A stretch of DNA of 64,000 nt from Lachnospiraceae bacterium AM93-12TA (GTDB lineage: Bacteria; Bacillota; Clostridia; Lachnospirales; Lachnospiraceae): NCBI GenBank assembly GCA_027698105.1, contig JAQERH010000010.1, positions 1 to 64,000 of the forward strand, written 5' to 3'. This document shows positions 1 through 7,589 of the stretch, piece after piece. Below the pieces are notes generated by a model that worked only from the letters and a program-made list of their open reading frames with translations, did not search any database and had not been told where the DNA came from. Position 1 is the first letter of the stretch; each line of letters begins with the position of its first letter. Position numbers and translations under genes: made by a program.

Positions 1-30
1 ACCCCTCAAGAGTGAGGGGAAGGGGAGTTG

Positions 31-51
31 AAGTGTCGGAGACACTTTTTT
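31..51 (+). terminator. Rho-independent terminator of an upstream gene
   Basis: A 7-bp stem (AAGTGTC/GACACTT, loop GGA) is followed directly by six T residues. It closes transcription arriving from beyond the left edge. A second small hairpin, CCCCTC/GAGGGG, sits just before it at 2-19. Confidence 0.8.
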
Positions 52-108
52 ATGACATAGGAAATTTGTTTTGCACGGAAGAGATTTCTTCCGGGAGAGG
101 AGTATAGA

Positions 109-1110
109 ATGAAGAAAAAGACATTGGCAGCATGGACAGCAGCAATTCTGGCAGTGGGAGCTATGACAGGCTGCAGCAGTCAGAGCGCAGGAGATAAAAC
201 AGAAGAGACGGCGAAAGAGGAAGCTTCTCAGGGAGCAGCAGGGGAGAGTGCTCAGGCAGAGCAGGAATCACTCATGAAAGACGCGGATATTGTCATCGCA
301 GGCGGCGACCCGGCAGGCATGGCGGCGGCGATCCAGGCAGTGGCAGAGGGAACAGACCCGTCTAAGATTCTGGTACTGGGAGGCAGTGAAAAGGTTCTGA
401 CAGGAAGCTGTATGAATGCCTCTGATACAGAGGAACAGGCTGACGCAGGAATCGAAGATACGGTGGACAGCTACATTGCGGATACCCTGGCAGCCGGAGG
501 CGGAAAGGGAAATGAGGAGATGGCAGAGCATCTGGGAGAAGAGAGCCGGGCAGCTCTTGACTGGGTGCGCGATCTGGGAGTAGAGCTTTCCGGTGTGGTA
601 CAAAAGGAAGGTTCCAGCGCAGCCAGAAGCTATGAGGCAGCGGACGGAAAGGATCTGGGAGGACAGATTCAGACGAAGCTTCAGGAAAAATTCGACAGCC
701 TGAATGTCACTGTGGCAGAGGAGGCTGAGCTTTCACAGGTGCTCTATGGAGCAGACGGAGAGGTAACGGGAGTTAAGATAAAGGAAGGGAATGGAGAGCA
801 GGAGCTGACCTGTCGTTCTCTTCTGGTGACAGACAGCGCGTACCTGGATCTCCTTAAGGATCTGGGAGTTTCCTATGTAACAGATGAGAGCGGGAAGAAT
901 ACAGGACTGATGGCAGACAGCTGCGCCAATGCAGTGACAGCCGATGAGGGAGAAATCCCCGGACTTTACGCAGCTGGAGATGCCATAGGAACTGCCCTTC
1001 ACGGAGATAAGGCCCTGGAGGGAAATGAGCTGACAGGAGTGATTGTATTCGGCACTACAGCCGGAACAGAGGCTTCTATTTACGCTCAGGACAATGCGCC
1101 GCAGCAGTAG
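109..1110 (+). CDS. Lipoprotein with degenerate flavoprotein (fumarate reductase-like) fold
   Basis: A 333-residue secreted lipoprotein with a lipobox ending in Cys22 and an acidic, Ala/Glu-rich linker. From residue ~58 it resembles the FAD-binding half of fumarate reductase/flavocytochrome c proteins. The C-terminal motif IPGLYAAGDA followed by GNELTGVIVFG is characteristic of that family. Two FAD-site features look damaged: the GxGxxG turn reads GGDPAG, and the acidic residue ending strand 2 (usual LEK) is Gly. The protein is also much shorter than typical members (about 450-600 residues), apparently lacking most of the substrate domain. It may be non-catalytic or bind flavin differently. 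A good AGGAG site precedes the ATG. Family resemblance is firm; function is unknown. Confidence 0.7.
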   Translation: MKKKTLAAWTAAILAVGAMTGCSSQSAGDKTEETAKEEASQGAAGESAQAEQESLMKDADIVIAGGDPAGMAAAIQAVAEGTDPSKILVLGGSEKVLTGSCMNASDTEEQADAGIEDTVDSYIADTLAAGGGKGNEEMAEHLGEESRAALDWVRDLGVELSGVVQKEGSSAARSYEAADGKDLGGQIQTKLQEKFDSLNVTVAEEAELSQVLYGADGEVTGVKIKEGNGEQELTCRSLLVTDSAYLDLLKDLGVSYVTDESGKNTGLMADSCANAVTADEGEIPGLYAAGDAIGTALHGDKALEGNELTGVIVFGTTAGTEASIYAQDNAPQQ

Positions 1111-1169
1111 GAAAGCAGAAAGCTGCAGTACAGAAAACAGAAACCATACCATTAAATAAAGCAGAGAAC

Positions 1170-1210
1170 GCCCTGCCCGCCGGATTTTATCCGGGAGCAG
1201 GGCAATTTGA
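1170..1210 (+). terminator. Hairpin, probable terminator
   Basis: GCCCTGC (1170-1176) pairs with GCAGGGC (1197-1203), with a second inner stem (CCGGAT/ATCCGG). The following AATTTGAT is only weakly T-rich, so termination is likely but not certain. Confidence 0.55.
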
Positions 1211-1259
1211 TGTTCAGCTGTCATATACTGGAAGCAAGGGAATGACAGGAGTCTAAATC

Positions 1260-1508
1260 ATGCGCCTTTCAGAGATGAAGCAAAAAGAAGTGATCAATAT
1301 CAGGGACTGCAGCCGTCTGGGTTTTGTGGGGGACGTGGACATTGATGTATGTACAGGCAGAATAACGGCCCTCATTATTCCCGGACCAGGGTGCCTGTGG
1401 GGGTTTTTGGGAAGGGAGAGTGAATACGTGATTCCATGGAGAGATGTCAAGCAGATAGGGGACGATATCATTTTGGTGGAGCTGTGCAAAAAGGAGCAAA
1501 AAGCCTGA
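1260..1508 (+). CDS. YlmC/YmxH family PRC-barrel protein
   Basis: An 82-residue PRC-barrel protein of the YlmC/YmxH family found in endospore-forming Firmicutes. The pattern of an N-terminal MRLSEMKQKEVIN, a GDVDID strand and a closing IPW..V..IGDDIILVE is typical. Members are usually annotated as sporulation proteins, but the molecular role is not established. AGGAG lies 8 nt before the ATG. It is followed 68 nt later by nrdR, which has its own promoter. Length matches the family. Confidence 0.8.
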   Translation: MRLSEMKQKEVINIRDCSRLGFVGDVDIDVCTGRITALIIPGPGCLWGFLGRESEYVIPWRDVKQIGDDIILVELCKKEQKA

Positions 1509-1515
1509 AAACAGC

Positions 1516-1544
1516 TTGCATATCTTCCGGCAGTACGTTAAAAT
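1516..1544 (+). promoter_or_regulatory. Sigma-A promoter of nrdR operon
   Basis: TTGCAT, 17-nt spacer, TAAAAT. It lies 33 nt upstream of the nrdR start. Confidence 0.6.
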
Positions 1545-1576
1545 AAGGACAATATATCACACAGGAGGAAAAGAAT

Positions 1577-2032
1577 GTGAAATGCCCATTTTGTAATGCT
1601 TCTGATACAAAGGTGATTGACTCCAGACCGGCAGACGATAACAGCTCCATCCGCCGCCGCCGTCAGTGTGAGACATGCGGAAAACGATTTACCACTTACG
1701 AAAAGCTGGAGACTATGCCGCTGATGGTAATTAAGAAGGACAATTCCAGAGAACTCTATGACCGCTCCAAGATAGAAGCCGGTATCCTTCACTCCTGCCA
1801 TAAGCGTCCCGTTTCACCGCAGCAAATCAGCGAGACCATTGACGAAATTGAAAATCAGATTTTCAACAAGGAAGAGAGAGAGATTGAAACCTCTGCCATC
1901 GGTGAGCTGGTGATGGACAAATTAAAAGATCTGGACGAGGTGGCCTATGTGCGCTTTGCCTCTGTGTACAGAGAGTTCAAGGACGTGGGAACCTTTATGG
2001 AAGAGATCGGAAAGCTGTTGAAGAAGGACTAG
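1577..2032 (+). CDS. nrdR: Transcriptional repressor NrdR
   Basis: A 151-residue NrdR, the ATP/dATP-sensing repressor of ribonucleotide reductase genes. Zinc ribbon cysteines are C3, C6, C31 and C34 in the usual CPFC...CETCGKRFTTYE context, followed by an ATP-cone domain (LMVIKKDNSRE onward). The start is GTG: the ATG two bases upstream is out of frame and stops at once, and AGGAGGA precedes the GTG. Its stop is followed one base later by the yqeG start, so the two are probably translated together. No ribonucleotide reductase gene lies in this window. Confidence 0.96.
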   Translation: MKCPFCNASDTKVIDSRPADDNSSIRRRRQCETCGKRFTTYEKLETMPLMVIKKDNSRELYDRSKIEAGILHSCHKRPVSPQQISETIDEIENQIFNKEEREIETSAIGELVMDKLKDLDEVAYVRFASVYREFKDVGTFMEEIGKLLKKD

Positions 2033-2033
2033 T

Positions 2034-2570
2034 ATGTTCAGAGCATTTTATCCGAAGGAATACAGAGACTCCGCCTATGATATCCCCTACGAGACCTTTT
2101 ACAGGCAGGGGATCCGCGGAGTGATTTTTGATATTGACAATACATTAGTTCCCCACGGCGCCCCGGCGGATGAGCGGGCTTTGCAGCTGTTTGCCCGTCT
2201 GAAGGATATGGGGATGAAGACATGTCTGCTTTCTAACAATAAGGAGCCGAGAGTAGCTTCTTTTGCCGCACAGGTAGACTCCCCTTATATTTATAAAGGG
2301 GGAAAGCCGGCCCGGGGCGGCTATGAGAAAGCCATGGAGCTGATGGGAACGGACAGAAAGACAAGCCTGTTTGTAGGAGATCAGCTGTTTACAGATGTGT
2401 ACGGTGCTAACAGGACGGGAATCTACGGGATCCTTACAAAGCCTATCCACCCCAAGGAGGAGATTCAGATTGTTTTGAAGCGCCGCCTGGAAGCGGTGGT
2501 GCTGTACTTTTACAGAAGAGACTGCAGAAAACGGGAGAGCAGGCATCAGGAAAAGGGCAGAGCAGAATGA
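2034..2570 (+). CDS. yqeG: YqeG family HAD phosphatase
   Basis: A 178-residue HAD IIIA-type phosphatase of the YqeG family. Motif I DIDNTL contains the nucleophile and acid/base aspartates D33 and D35; motif II is LLSNN; motif III/IV is VGDQLFTD. Its physiological substrate is not established. In many Firmicutes yqeG sits next to an aroE gene, as here, where its stop overlaps the ATG of the aroE/aroK fusion by 4 nt (ATGA). The basic C-terminal tail after the HAD core has no recognisable motif. Confidence 0.92.
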   Translation: MFRAFYPKEYRDSAYDIPYETFYRQGIRGVIFDIDNTLVPHGAPADERALQLFARLKDMGMKTCLLSNNKEPRVASFAAQVDSPYIYKGGKPARGGYEKAMELMGTDRKTSLFVGDQLFTDVYGANRTGIYGILTKPIHPKEEIQIVLKRRLEAVVLYFYRRDCRKRESRHQEKGRAE

Positions 2571-4024
2571 CAGAGAAAGAAGAGAGAACAAAACAGGTAA
2601 AAGAACAGGAAATGGTGATTCAGGCAGCGGAGGCTGTCAGGGGAACTTCCAGAGTCTGCGGAATTTTGGCGAATCCGGTGGAACACTCCATGTCGCCGAT
2701 GCTTCAGAATCTTTACGCCAGATGCACAGGAACGGATTTCATCTATGTTCCGTTCAAGGTGAAGGAGGAGGAACTGCAGGCAGCAGTTTCCGGAGCCTTT
2801 GCCCTGAATATTTCAGGTATGAATGTGACAGTCCCCCACAAGCAGGCTGTGATGAGATATCTGGACGGTATAGACGAGACAGCCAGGGAGATCGGAGCTG
2901 TGAACACTCTGGTCAGAACAGAGCGCGGATACAGGGGATATAATACAGACGTTCCAGGCCTGAAGAGGGCTGTGGAAGAAGCAGGCTTTACGGTAAAGGG
3001 AAGAGACTGTCTTCTGATTGGCGCAGGCGGAGCGGCCAGAGCGGCTGCCTATATGCTGGCCAGAGGTGGAGCAGAAAGTATTACTGTACTGAACAGGAGC
3101 CTTGAAAAAGCAGAGGAGCTGGCAGAGTATGGGAACAGGATTGCAGGACGGATGCTCATGAGAGCCCTGCCTCTTTCCCAGTGGAATGCCTTATCCGGGA
3201 AGCGGTATCTGGCCATTCAGTGTACCAGTGTGGGAATGCATCCGGCAGAGGACGCAGCGCCCATTGAGGACAAGGGGTTTTATCAGCTGATCGAGGAGGC
3301 TCTGGATGTGATTTATACTCCCGCGGAGACGAAATTTATGCGTATGGTGCGGGAAGCGGGAGGAAGAGCAGTCAATGGACTGAAGATGCTGGTTTACCAG
3401 GGAGCAGTCTCCTATGAACTGTGGAATCCTGGCGTTCAGGTGGACAGGGAGACCCTGGCGCTGGCTGAGACTCTGATTCAGAGAAGGCTTCAGCCGGAAC
3501 AGAAAAATCTGGTTCTGATTGGATTTATGGGAGCTGGAAAGACCAGTGTGGGAAAAGAGCTGGCAGAGCTTCTGGGCTGTGCTCTCTATGACACAGATCA
3601 GGAGACAGAGCGCCGGGCCGGCATGACGATTTCAGACATCTTCCGCTTACAGGGAGAGGAGAGCTTTCGGAGAATGGAGACAGATACGCTGAGAGAACTG
3701 CTGGAACAGGCAGGACAGAACGGTGGATATACGGTGATTTCCGCAGGAGGCGGGCTGGCTCTCAGGGAGGAGAATCAGAGACTGCTGGGAGAACATGCAG
3801 TCTGTATCTACCTGAAAACATCTCCGGAACAGGTTCTGCTCCGTCTTCAGGGAGATACAACAAGACCCCTTCTCCAGGGAGGCAATGTGAGGGAGAAGGT
3901 GGAGGGACTTCTGGCTGCCAGAGGTCCTGTCTATGAAAAAACTGCAGATATTACGGCAAATACAGACGGAAGGACTCCTGGGGAGATTGCGCGGGAGATT
4001 GCGGCTTTTGCAAAAAGTAGTTGA
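2567..4024 (+). CDS. aroE-aroK: Fused shikimate dehydrogenase - shikimate kinase
   Basis: A 485-residue bifunctional protein for two successive shikimate-pathway steps: NADPH reduction of 3-dehydroshikimate and ATP phosphorylation of shikimate. The AroE part (about 28-308) shows the shikimate site NPVEHSMSP, catalytic K92 in NVTVPHK, D128 in YNTDVPGL, and the GAGGAAR nucleotide loop at 152-158. The AroK part (about 312-485) shows Walker A GAGKTS at 322-327, DTD at 342-344 and the GGG shikimate loop at 394-396. All key residues are present, so both halves should be active. The linker is short. It shares an ATGA overlap with yqeG. EPSP synthase and prephenate dehydrogenase lie 20 kb away on the other strand. 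Confidence 0.96.
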   Translation: MTEKEERTKQVKEQEMVIQAAEAVRGTSRVCGILANPVEHSMSPMLQNLYARCTGTDFIYVPFKVKEEELQAAVSGAFALNISGMNVTVPHKQAVMRYLDGIDETAREIGAVNTLVRTERGYRGYNTDVPGLKRAVEEAGFTVKGRDCLLIGAGGAARAAAYMLARGGAESITVLNRSLEKAEELAEYGNRIAGRMLMRALPLSQWNALSGKRYLAIQCTSVGMHPAEDAAPIEDKGFYQLIEEALDVIYTPAETKFMRMVREAGGRAVNGLKMLVYQGAVSYELWNPGVQVDRETLALAETLIQRRLQPEQKNLVLIGFMGAGKTSVGKELAELLGCALYDTDQETERRAGMTISDIFRLQGEESFRRMETDTLRELLEQAGQNGGYTVISAGGGLALREENQRLLGEHAVCIYLKTSPEQVLLRLQGDTTRPLLQGGNVREKVEGLLAARGPVYEKTADITANTDGRTPGEIAREIAAFAKSS

Positions 4025-4049
4025 AAAACGGCATATTATAGTATAGAAT
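4021..4049 (+). promoter_or_regulatory. Sigma-A promoter of efp
   Basis: TTGAAA, 17-nt spacer, TAGAAT, 42 nt before the efp ATG. The -35 overlaps the stop codon of the aroE-aroK fusion. Confidence 0.7.
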
Positions 4050-4090
4050 AAAAAAGATAAAGAGAGATCATTCAAGGAGGAATATCATTT

Positions 4091-4648
4091 ATGGTATCAG
4101 CGGGCGATTTTAGAAACGGTATTACAGTGGAAATCGAAGGAAACGTATTCCAGATCGTCGAGTTCCAGCACGTAAAGCCAGGAAAGGGCGCTGCGTTCGT
4201 AAGAACCAAGCTTAAAAATATCAAGAACGGCGGTGTTGTGGAGAAAACCTTCAGACCGACAGAGAAGTTCCCGGCAGCCAGAATTGACAGAGTAGATATG
4301 CAGTATCTGTACTCTGACGGAGATCTGTTCCACTTTATGAACGTGGAGAACTTTGAGCAGGTAGCTCTTACAGCTGAGCAGATCGGCGACGCTCTGAAGT
4401 TTGTAAAAGAGAACGATATGGTTAAGATCTGTTCTCACAACGGCGAGGTATTCTCTGTAGAGGCTCCTCTGTTTGCAGAGCTTGAGATCACAGAGACAGA
4501 GCCAGGCCTTAAGGGAGATACAGCGACAGGCGCTACTAAGCCGGCTACTGTGGAGACAGGCGCAATCATCTACGTTCCGTTATTCGTAGAGATCGGCGAC
4601 AAAGTTAAGATTGACACACGTACAGGAGAGTATCTGTCCAGAGTTTAA
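4091..4648 (+). CDS. efp: Elongation factor P
   Basis: A 185-residue EF-P of normal length, which relieves ribosome stalling at polyproline. The N-terminal KOW domain carries the tip loop PGKG with K32 as the residue that is modified in many bacteria. Two OB domains follow, ending in the conserved [22 protein letters not shown] precedes the ATG. It has its own promoter and terminator, so it is probably monocistronic. No EpmA/EpmB or other modification genes are seen here. Confidence 0.98.
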   Translation: MVSAGDFRNGITVEIEGNVFQIVEFQHVKPGKGAAFVRTKLKNIKNGGVVEKTFRPTEKFPAARIDRVDMQYLYSDGDLFHFMNVENFEQVALTAEQIGDALKFVKENDMVKICSHNGEVFSVEAPLFAELEITETEPGLKGDTATGATKPATVETGAIIYVPLFVEIGDKVKIDTRTGEYLSRV

Positions 4649-4724
4649 TGCAGATTCAGAAGATTTCTGCAGAGGGCAGCTTGACTGAATAAAAGAATCA
4701 GGCATAAGGATTCGGACCAATAGG

Positions 4725-4778
4725 AACTGTTGTAAAATATCTTTCCCAGGGCTATTTTACAGCAGTTTCTTTGTTTCC
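4725..4778 (+). terminator. Rho-independent terminator of efp
   Basis: A 15-bp stem (4725-4739 with 4753-4767) containing one G-T wobble, followed by TCTTTGTTT. Confidence 0.8.
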
Positions 4779-4846
4779 CAAAGAATCTGGTTTTACGATA
4801 GAGATACAGCTGAGGAAGCGTTCATAGGGCAGAGGGGACGATAGGG

Positions 4847-5617
4847 TTGTACGAGGAAATGAGAGAGAAAAACAGGCGCATCCGGCCTGGTGAGACTCCG
4901 GGAGAAGGGAGGTATCGCCAGGACAGATCGGCTGGGACATACGGAAGAAGGAGCCTTAAGAGGGAGAGAGAGCTGCGCCGCAGACGGAACAGAAGGATGT
5001 TTCTGACTGCTGCAGCGCTGATTCTGTTTCTGTCTGGAGGGGCAGCAGGGTGGTTTCTCAGGGGAAGTCTTATGGGAACTTCAGTCAACCCGTCCTCTGT
5101 GAGAATGCCGGATTGGGTCACGCAGGATCTGCTGACGATTAATGATTATTCCAGACCGGGCACAAAGATTGCTGAGATAAACGGCATCGTAGTTCACTAT
5201 GTGGGCAATCCGGGAACTACGGCCGGACAGAACCGGAACTATTTCGAAGGGCTGAAGGACCAGACCGGATCCAACCGGATTTCCGTCAGCAGCAATTTTA
5301 TTATCGGACTGGACGGGGAGATACTCCAGTGCGTCCCCATTGATGAGATGGCCTATGCGTCTAATGTAAGGAATTCCGACACCATTTCCATTGAGTGCTG
5401 CCATCCGGGAAAGGACGGAAGATTTACAGAAGAGACATATGCTTCTCTGGTACGACTGACAGCCTGGCTGTGCCGGGAGCTGGATTTGAAGCCGAAGGAC
5501 GTGATTCGCCATTATGATGTGACGGAGAAAGCCTGCCCTAAATACTTTGTGGATCATCCGGACCAGTGGAAGGAGTTCCAGAAGGATGTGAAGGAAGCCA
5601 TGAAGGATCTCAGTTAG
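4847..5617 (+). CDS. Membrane-anchored N-acetylmuramoyl-L-alanine amidase (Amidase_2 type)
   Basis: A 256-residue cell-wall hydrolase cleaving the lactyl-peptide bond of peptidoglycan. A very basic cytoplasmic tail (1-50) is followed by one membrane segment (about 51-71) and an Amidase_2/PGRP-like domain. Zinc ligands H117 (VVHYVG), H222 and C230 (RHYDVTEKACP) match those of T7 lysozyme-type amidases. I favour the TTG start at 4847 because AGAGGGG lies 9 nt upstream; an in-frame ATG at 4859 has its GAGG too close. It stands alone between efp and argS. A role in growth or spore cortex/cell separation is possible but cannot be told apart. Confidence 0.9.
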   Translation: MYEEMREKNRRIRPGETPGEGRYRQDRSAGTYGRRSLKRERELRRRRNRRMFLTAAALILFLSGGAAGWFLRGSLMGTSVNPSSVRMPDWVTQDLLTINDYSRPGTKIAEINGIVVHYVGNPGTTAGQNRNYFEGLKDQTGSNRISVSSNFIIGLDGEILQCVPIDEMAYASNVRNSDTISIECCHPGKDGRFTEETYASLVRLTAWLCRELDLKPKDVIRHYDVTEKACPKYFVDHPDQWKEFQKDVKEAMKDLS

Positions 5618-5619
5618 TC

Positions 5620-5648
5620 TTGAACTTACGGGGAAAATACTTTATAGT
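5620..5648 (+). promoter_or_regulatory. Sigma-A promoter of argS
   Basis: TTGAAC, 17-nt spacer, TATAGT, 65 nt upstream of the argS ATG. Confidence 0.65.
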
Positions 5649-5713
5649 ATAGAAGGATAGAAGATGCCAGTGAACAGAGGCATCAGAAACACTGACAAGA
5701 AGGAGACAAAATC

Positions 5714-7483
5714 ATGCAGAAGATGATTGATTTAATTGTGGCAGAGCTGACGCCTGCTTTTACCGCCTGCGGATACGATGAGAAATATGTGAAGGTTACT
5801 GTTTCCAACCGTCCGGATCTGTGCGAGTATCAGTGCAATGGGGCGATGGCTGCCGCTAAGGCATATAAAAAGAAGCCGATTGATATTGCCAATGAGGTAG
5901 TGGAGAAGGCCAGGGAGAGCGGTATGTTCTCTGAGATCAACGCGGTTATGCCGGGCTTTATTAATCTGCGCATTGCACCAGAGTATCTGGCTGGATATAT
6001 GAACCAGATGGCAGCGGATCCTAAGTACGGTCTGGAAGAAGCGAAGGAGCCGGAGACCATTATCGTAGACTATGGCGGAGCCAATGTGGCGAAGCCTCTC
6101 CATGTAGGCCATCTGCGTTCCGCTGTCATTGGAGAGAGCATTAAGCGAATCAGCCGCTATATGGGTCATAAGGTAATCGGTGACGTGCATCTGGGAGACT
6201 GGGGACTTCAGATGGGACTGATTATTGAGGAACTCCATGACAGACAGCCAGAGCTTCCTTATTTTGATGAGAGCTTTACAGGAGAGTATCCGAAGGAGCC
6301 GCCGTTTACTATTTCTGAGCTGGAGGAGATCTATCCGGCAGCCAGCGCCAAATCCAAACAGGATGAGGCTTTCAAAGAGAGAGCACAGGAGGCTACCTTT
6401 AAGCTTCAGAGCGGGTATGCTCCCTACCGCGCAATCTGGGAGCACATTATGAATGTGTCCTTAAAGGACTTAAAGAGAAATTACGGCAATCTTAACGTAT
6501 CTTTCGATCTGTGGAAGGGTGAGAGCGATGCACAGCCATATATTCCGCAGCTGATCGACGATCTGGTTGAGAAGGGGCTGGCTTACGAGAGCCAGGGAGC
6601 TTTAGTCGTGGATATTGCTGAGGAGACGGACACAAAGGAGCTTCCTCCCTGCATCGTCAGAAAGTCTGACGGAGCTGCCCTCTATGCCACCTCTGATCTG
6701 GCTACCATTGTCCAGAGAGAGCAGGATTTCCACCCGGATCGCTATATCTACGTGGTAGACAAGCGTCAGGAACTTCACTTTACCCAGGTATTCCGCGTGG
6801 CCAAGAAGGCCGGTATTGTGAAGGATGACACCAAGATGGTGTTCCTGGGATTCGGTACCATGAACAGCAAGGACGGAGGCCCGTTTAAGACGAGAGACGG
6901 AGGCGTTATGCGTCTGGAGCACCTGATTGCTGAGATTGATGAGGAGGTTTACAAAAAGGTTCAGGAGAAACAGAGAGTGTCTGAGGAGGAGATGAGAAAG
7001 ACGGCTGAAATGATCGGCCTCGCTGCATTAAAGTACGGCGATCTCTCCAACCAGGCTACGAAGGACTATGTGTTCGACGTGGATCGCTTCATCTCCTTTG
7101 AGGGAAATACAGGTCCTCACATCCAGTACATGGTAGTGCGGATTAAATCAATTCTGGAGAAGTACAGGGAGCTGATGGGCGGAAGCTATACTCTGGTTCC
7201 TGTTCGCCCGGCTTCTTCTGAGACAGAGAAGGCTCTCCAGCTGGAGCTGTGCCGTTTCGGAGAGGTGGTTGAGACTGCTTTTGCAGAGACTGCTCCCCAC
7301 CGTATCTGCCAGTACATGTACGACTTATCAGATGCGTTTAATAATTTCTATCTGGTCAATAAGATTATCGGTGAGGAAGATCGAGAGAAGCAGGCAGGTT
7401 TTATCAGCCTGATCAGTCTCACCAAGGATGTGTTAAACGCCTGCATGGATCTGCTGGGAATTGAGGCCCCAGAGCACATGTAG
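5714..7483 (+). CDS. argS: Arginyl-tRNA synthetase
   Basis: A 589-residue class Ia synthetase charging tRNA-Arg. The N-terminal Arg-tRNA-synthetase domain is followed by the HIGH-type motif HVGHLRSAVIGE and the catalytic core; the DALR anticodon-binding domain occupies roughly the last 120 residues, ending YLVNKIIGEE and the usual hydrophobic C terminus. As is common in ArgRS, a canonical KMSKS is absent and is replaced by a loop around FKTRDGG. AAGGAG precedes the ATG. Length fits the family. Confidence 0.97.
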   Translation: MQKMIDLIVAELTPAFTACGYDEKYVKVTVSNRPDLCEYQCNGAMAAAKAYKKKPIDIANEVVEKARESGMFSEINAVMPGFINLRIAPEYLAGYMNQMAADPKYGLEEAKEPETIIVDYGGANVAKPLHVGHLRSAVIGESIKRISRYMGHKVIGDVHLGDWGLQMGLIIEELHDRQPELPYFDESFTGEYPKEPPFTISELEEIYPAASAKSKQDEAFKERAQEATFKLQSGYAPYRAIWEHIMNVSLKDLKRNYGNLNVSFDLWKGESDAQPYIPQLIDDLVEKGLAYESQGALVVDIAEETDTKELPPCIVRKSDGAALYATSDLATIVQREQDFHPDRYIYVVDKRQELHFTQVFRVAKKAGIVKDDTKMVFLGFGTMNSKDGGPFKTRDGGVMRLEHLIAEIDEEVYKKVQEKQRVSEEEMRKTAEMIGLAALKYGDLSNQATKDYVFDVDRFISFEGNTGPHIQYMVVRIKSILEKYRELMGGSYTLVPVRPASSETEKALQLELCRFGEVVETAFAETAPHRICQYMYDLSDAFNNFYLVNKIIGEEDREKQAGFISLISLTKDVLNACMDLLGIEAPEHM

Positions 7484-7513
7484 GAATCATCAGAATAGGA
7501 ATGAGCGAATGAT

Positions 7514-7555
7514 GCGAAGCTGCCAAGACACAAAAACAGTGCCCGGCAGCTTCGC
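7514..7555 (+). other. Perfect 11-bp inverted repeat between argS and the SNF2 gene
   Basis: GCGAAGCTGCC (7514-7524) pairs exactly with GGCAGCTTCGC (7545-7555) across a 20-nt loop. No T-run follows, so it is not a classical terminator. It lies 35 nt upstream of the chosen start of the SNF2 gene and could be a processing site, an attenuator, or a terminator with a poor tract. Confidence 0.6.
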
Positions 7556-7589
7556 TGTATCTATGGGGATGCAGCAGAAAGGGAGAGCC

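Noticed and set aside
5732-6445. Antisense 237-residue frame in argS
   Set aside because: Shadow of a conserved gene with no start signal or recognisable domain.
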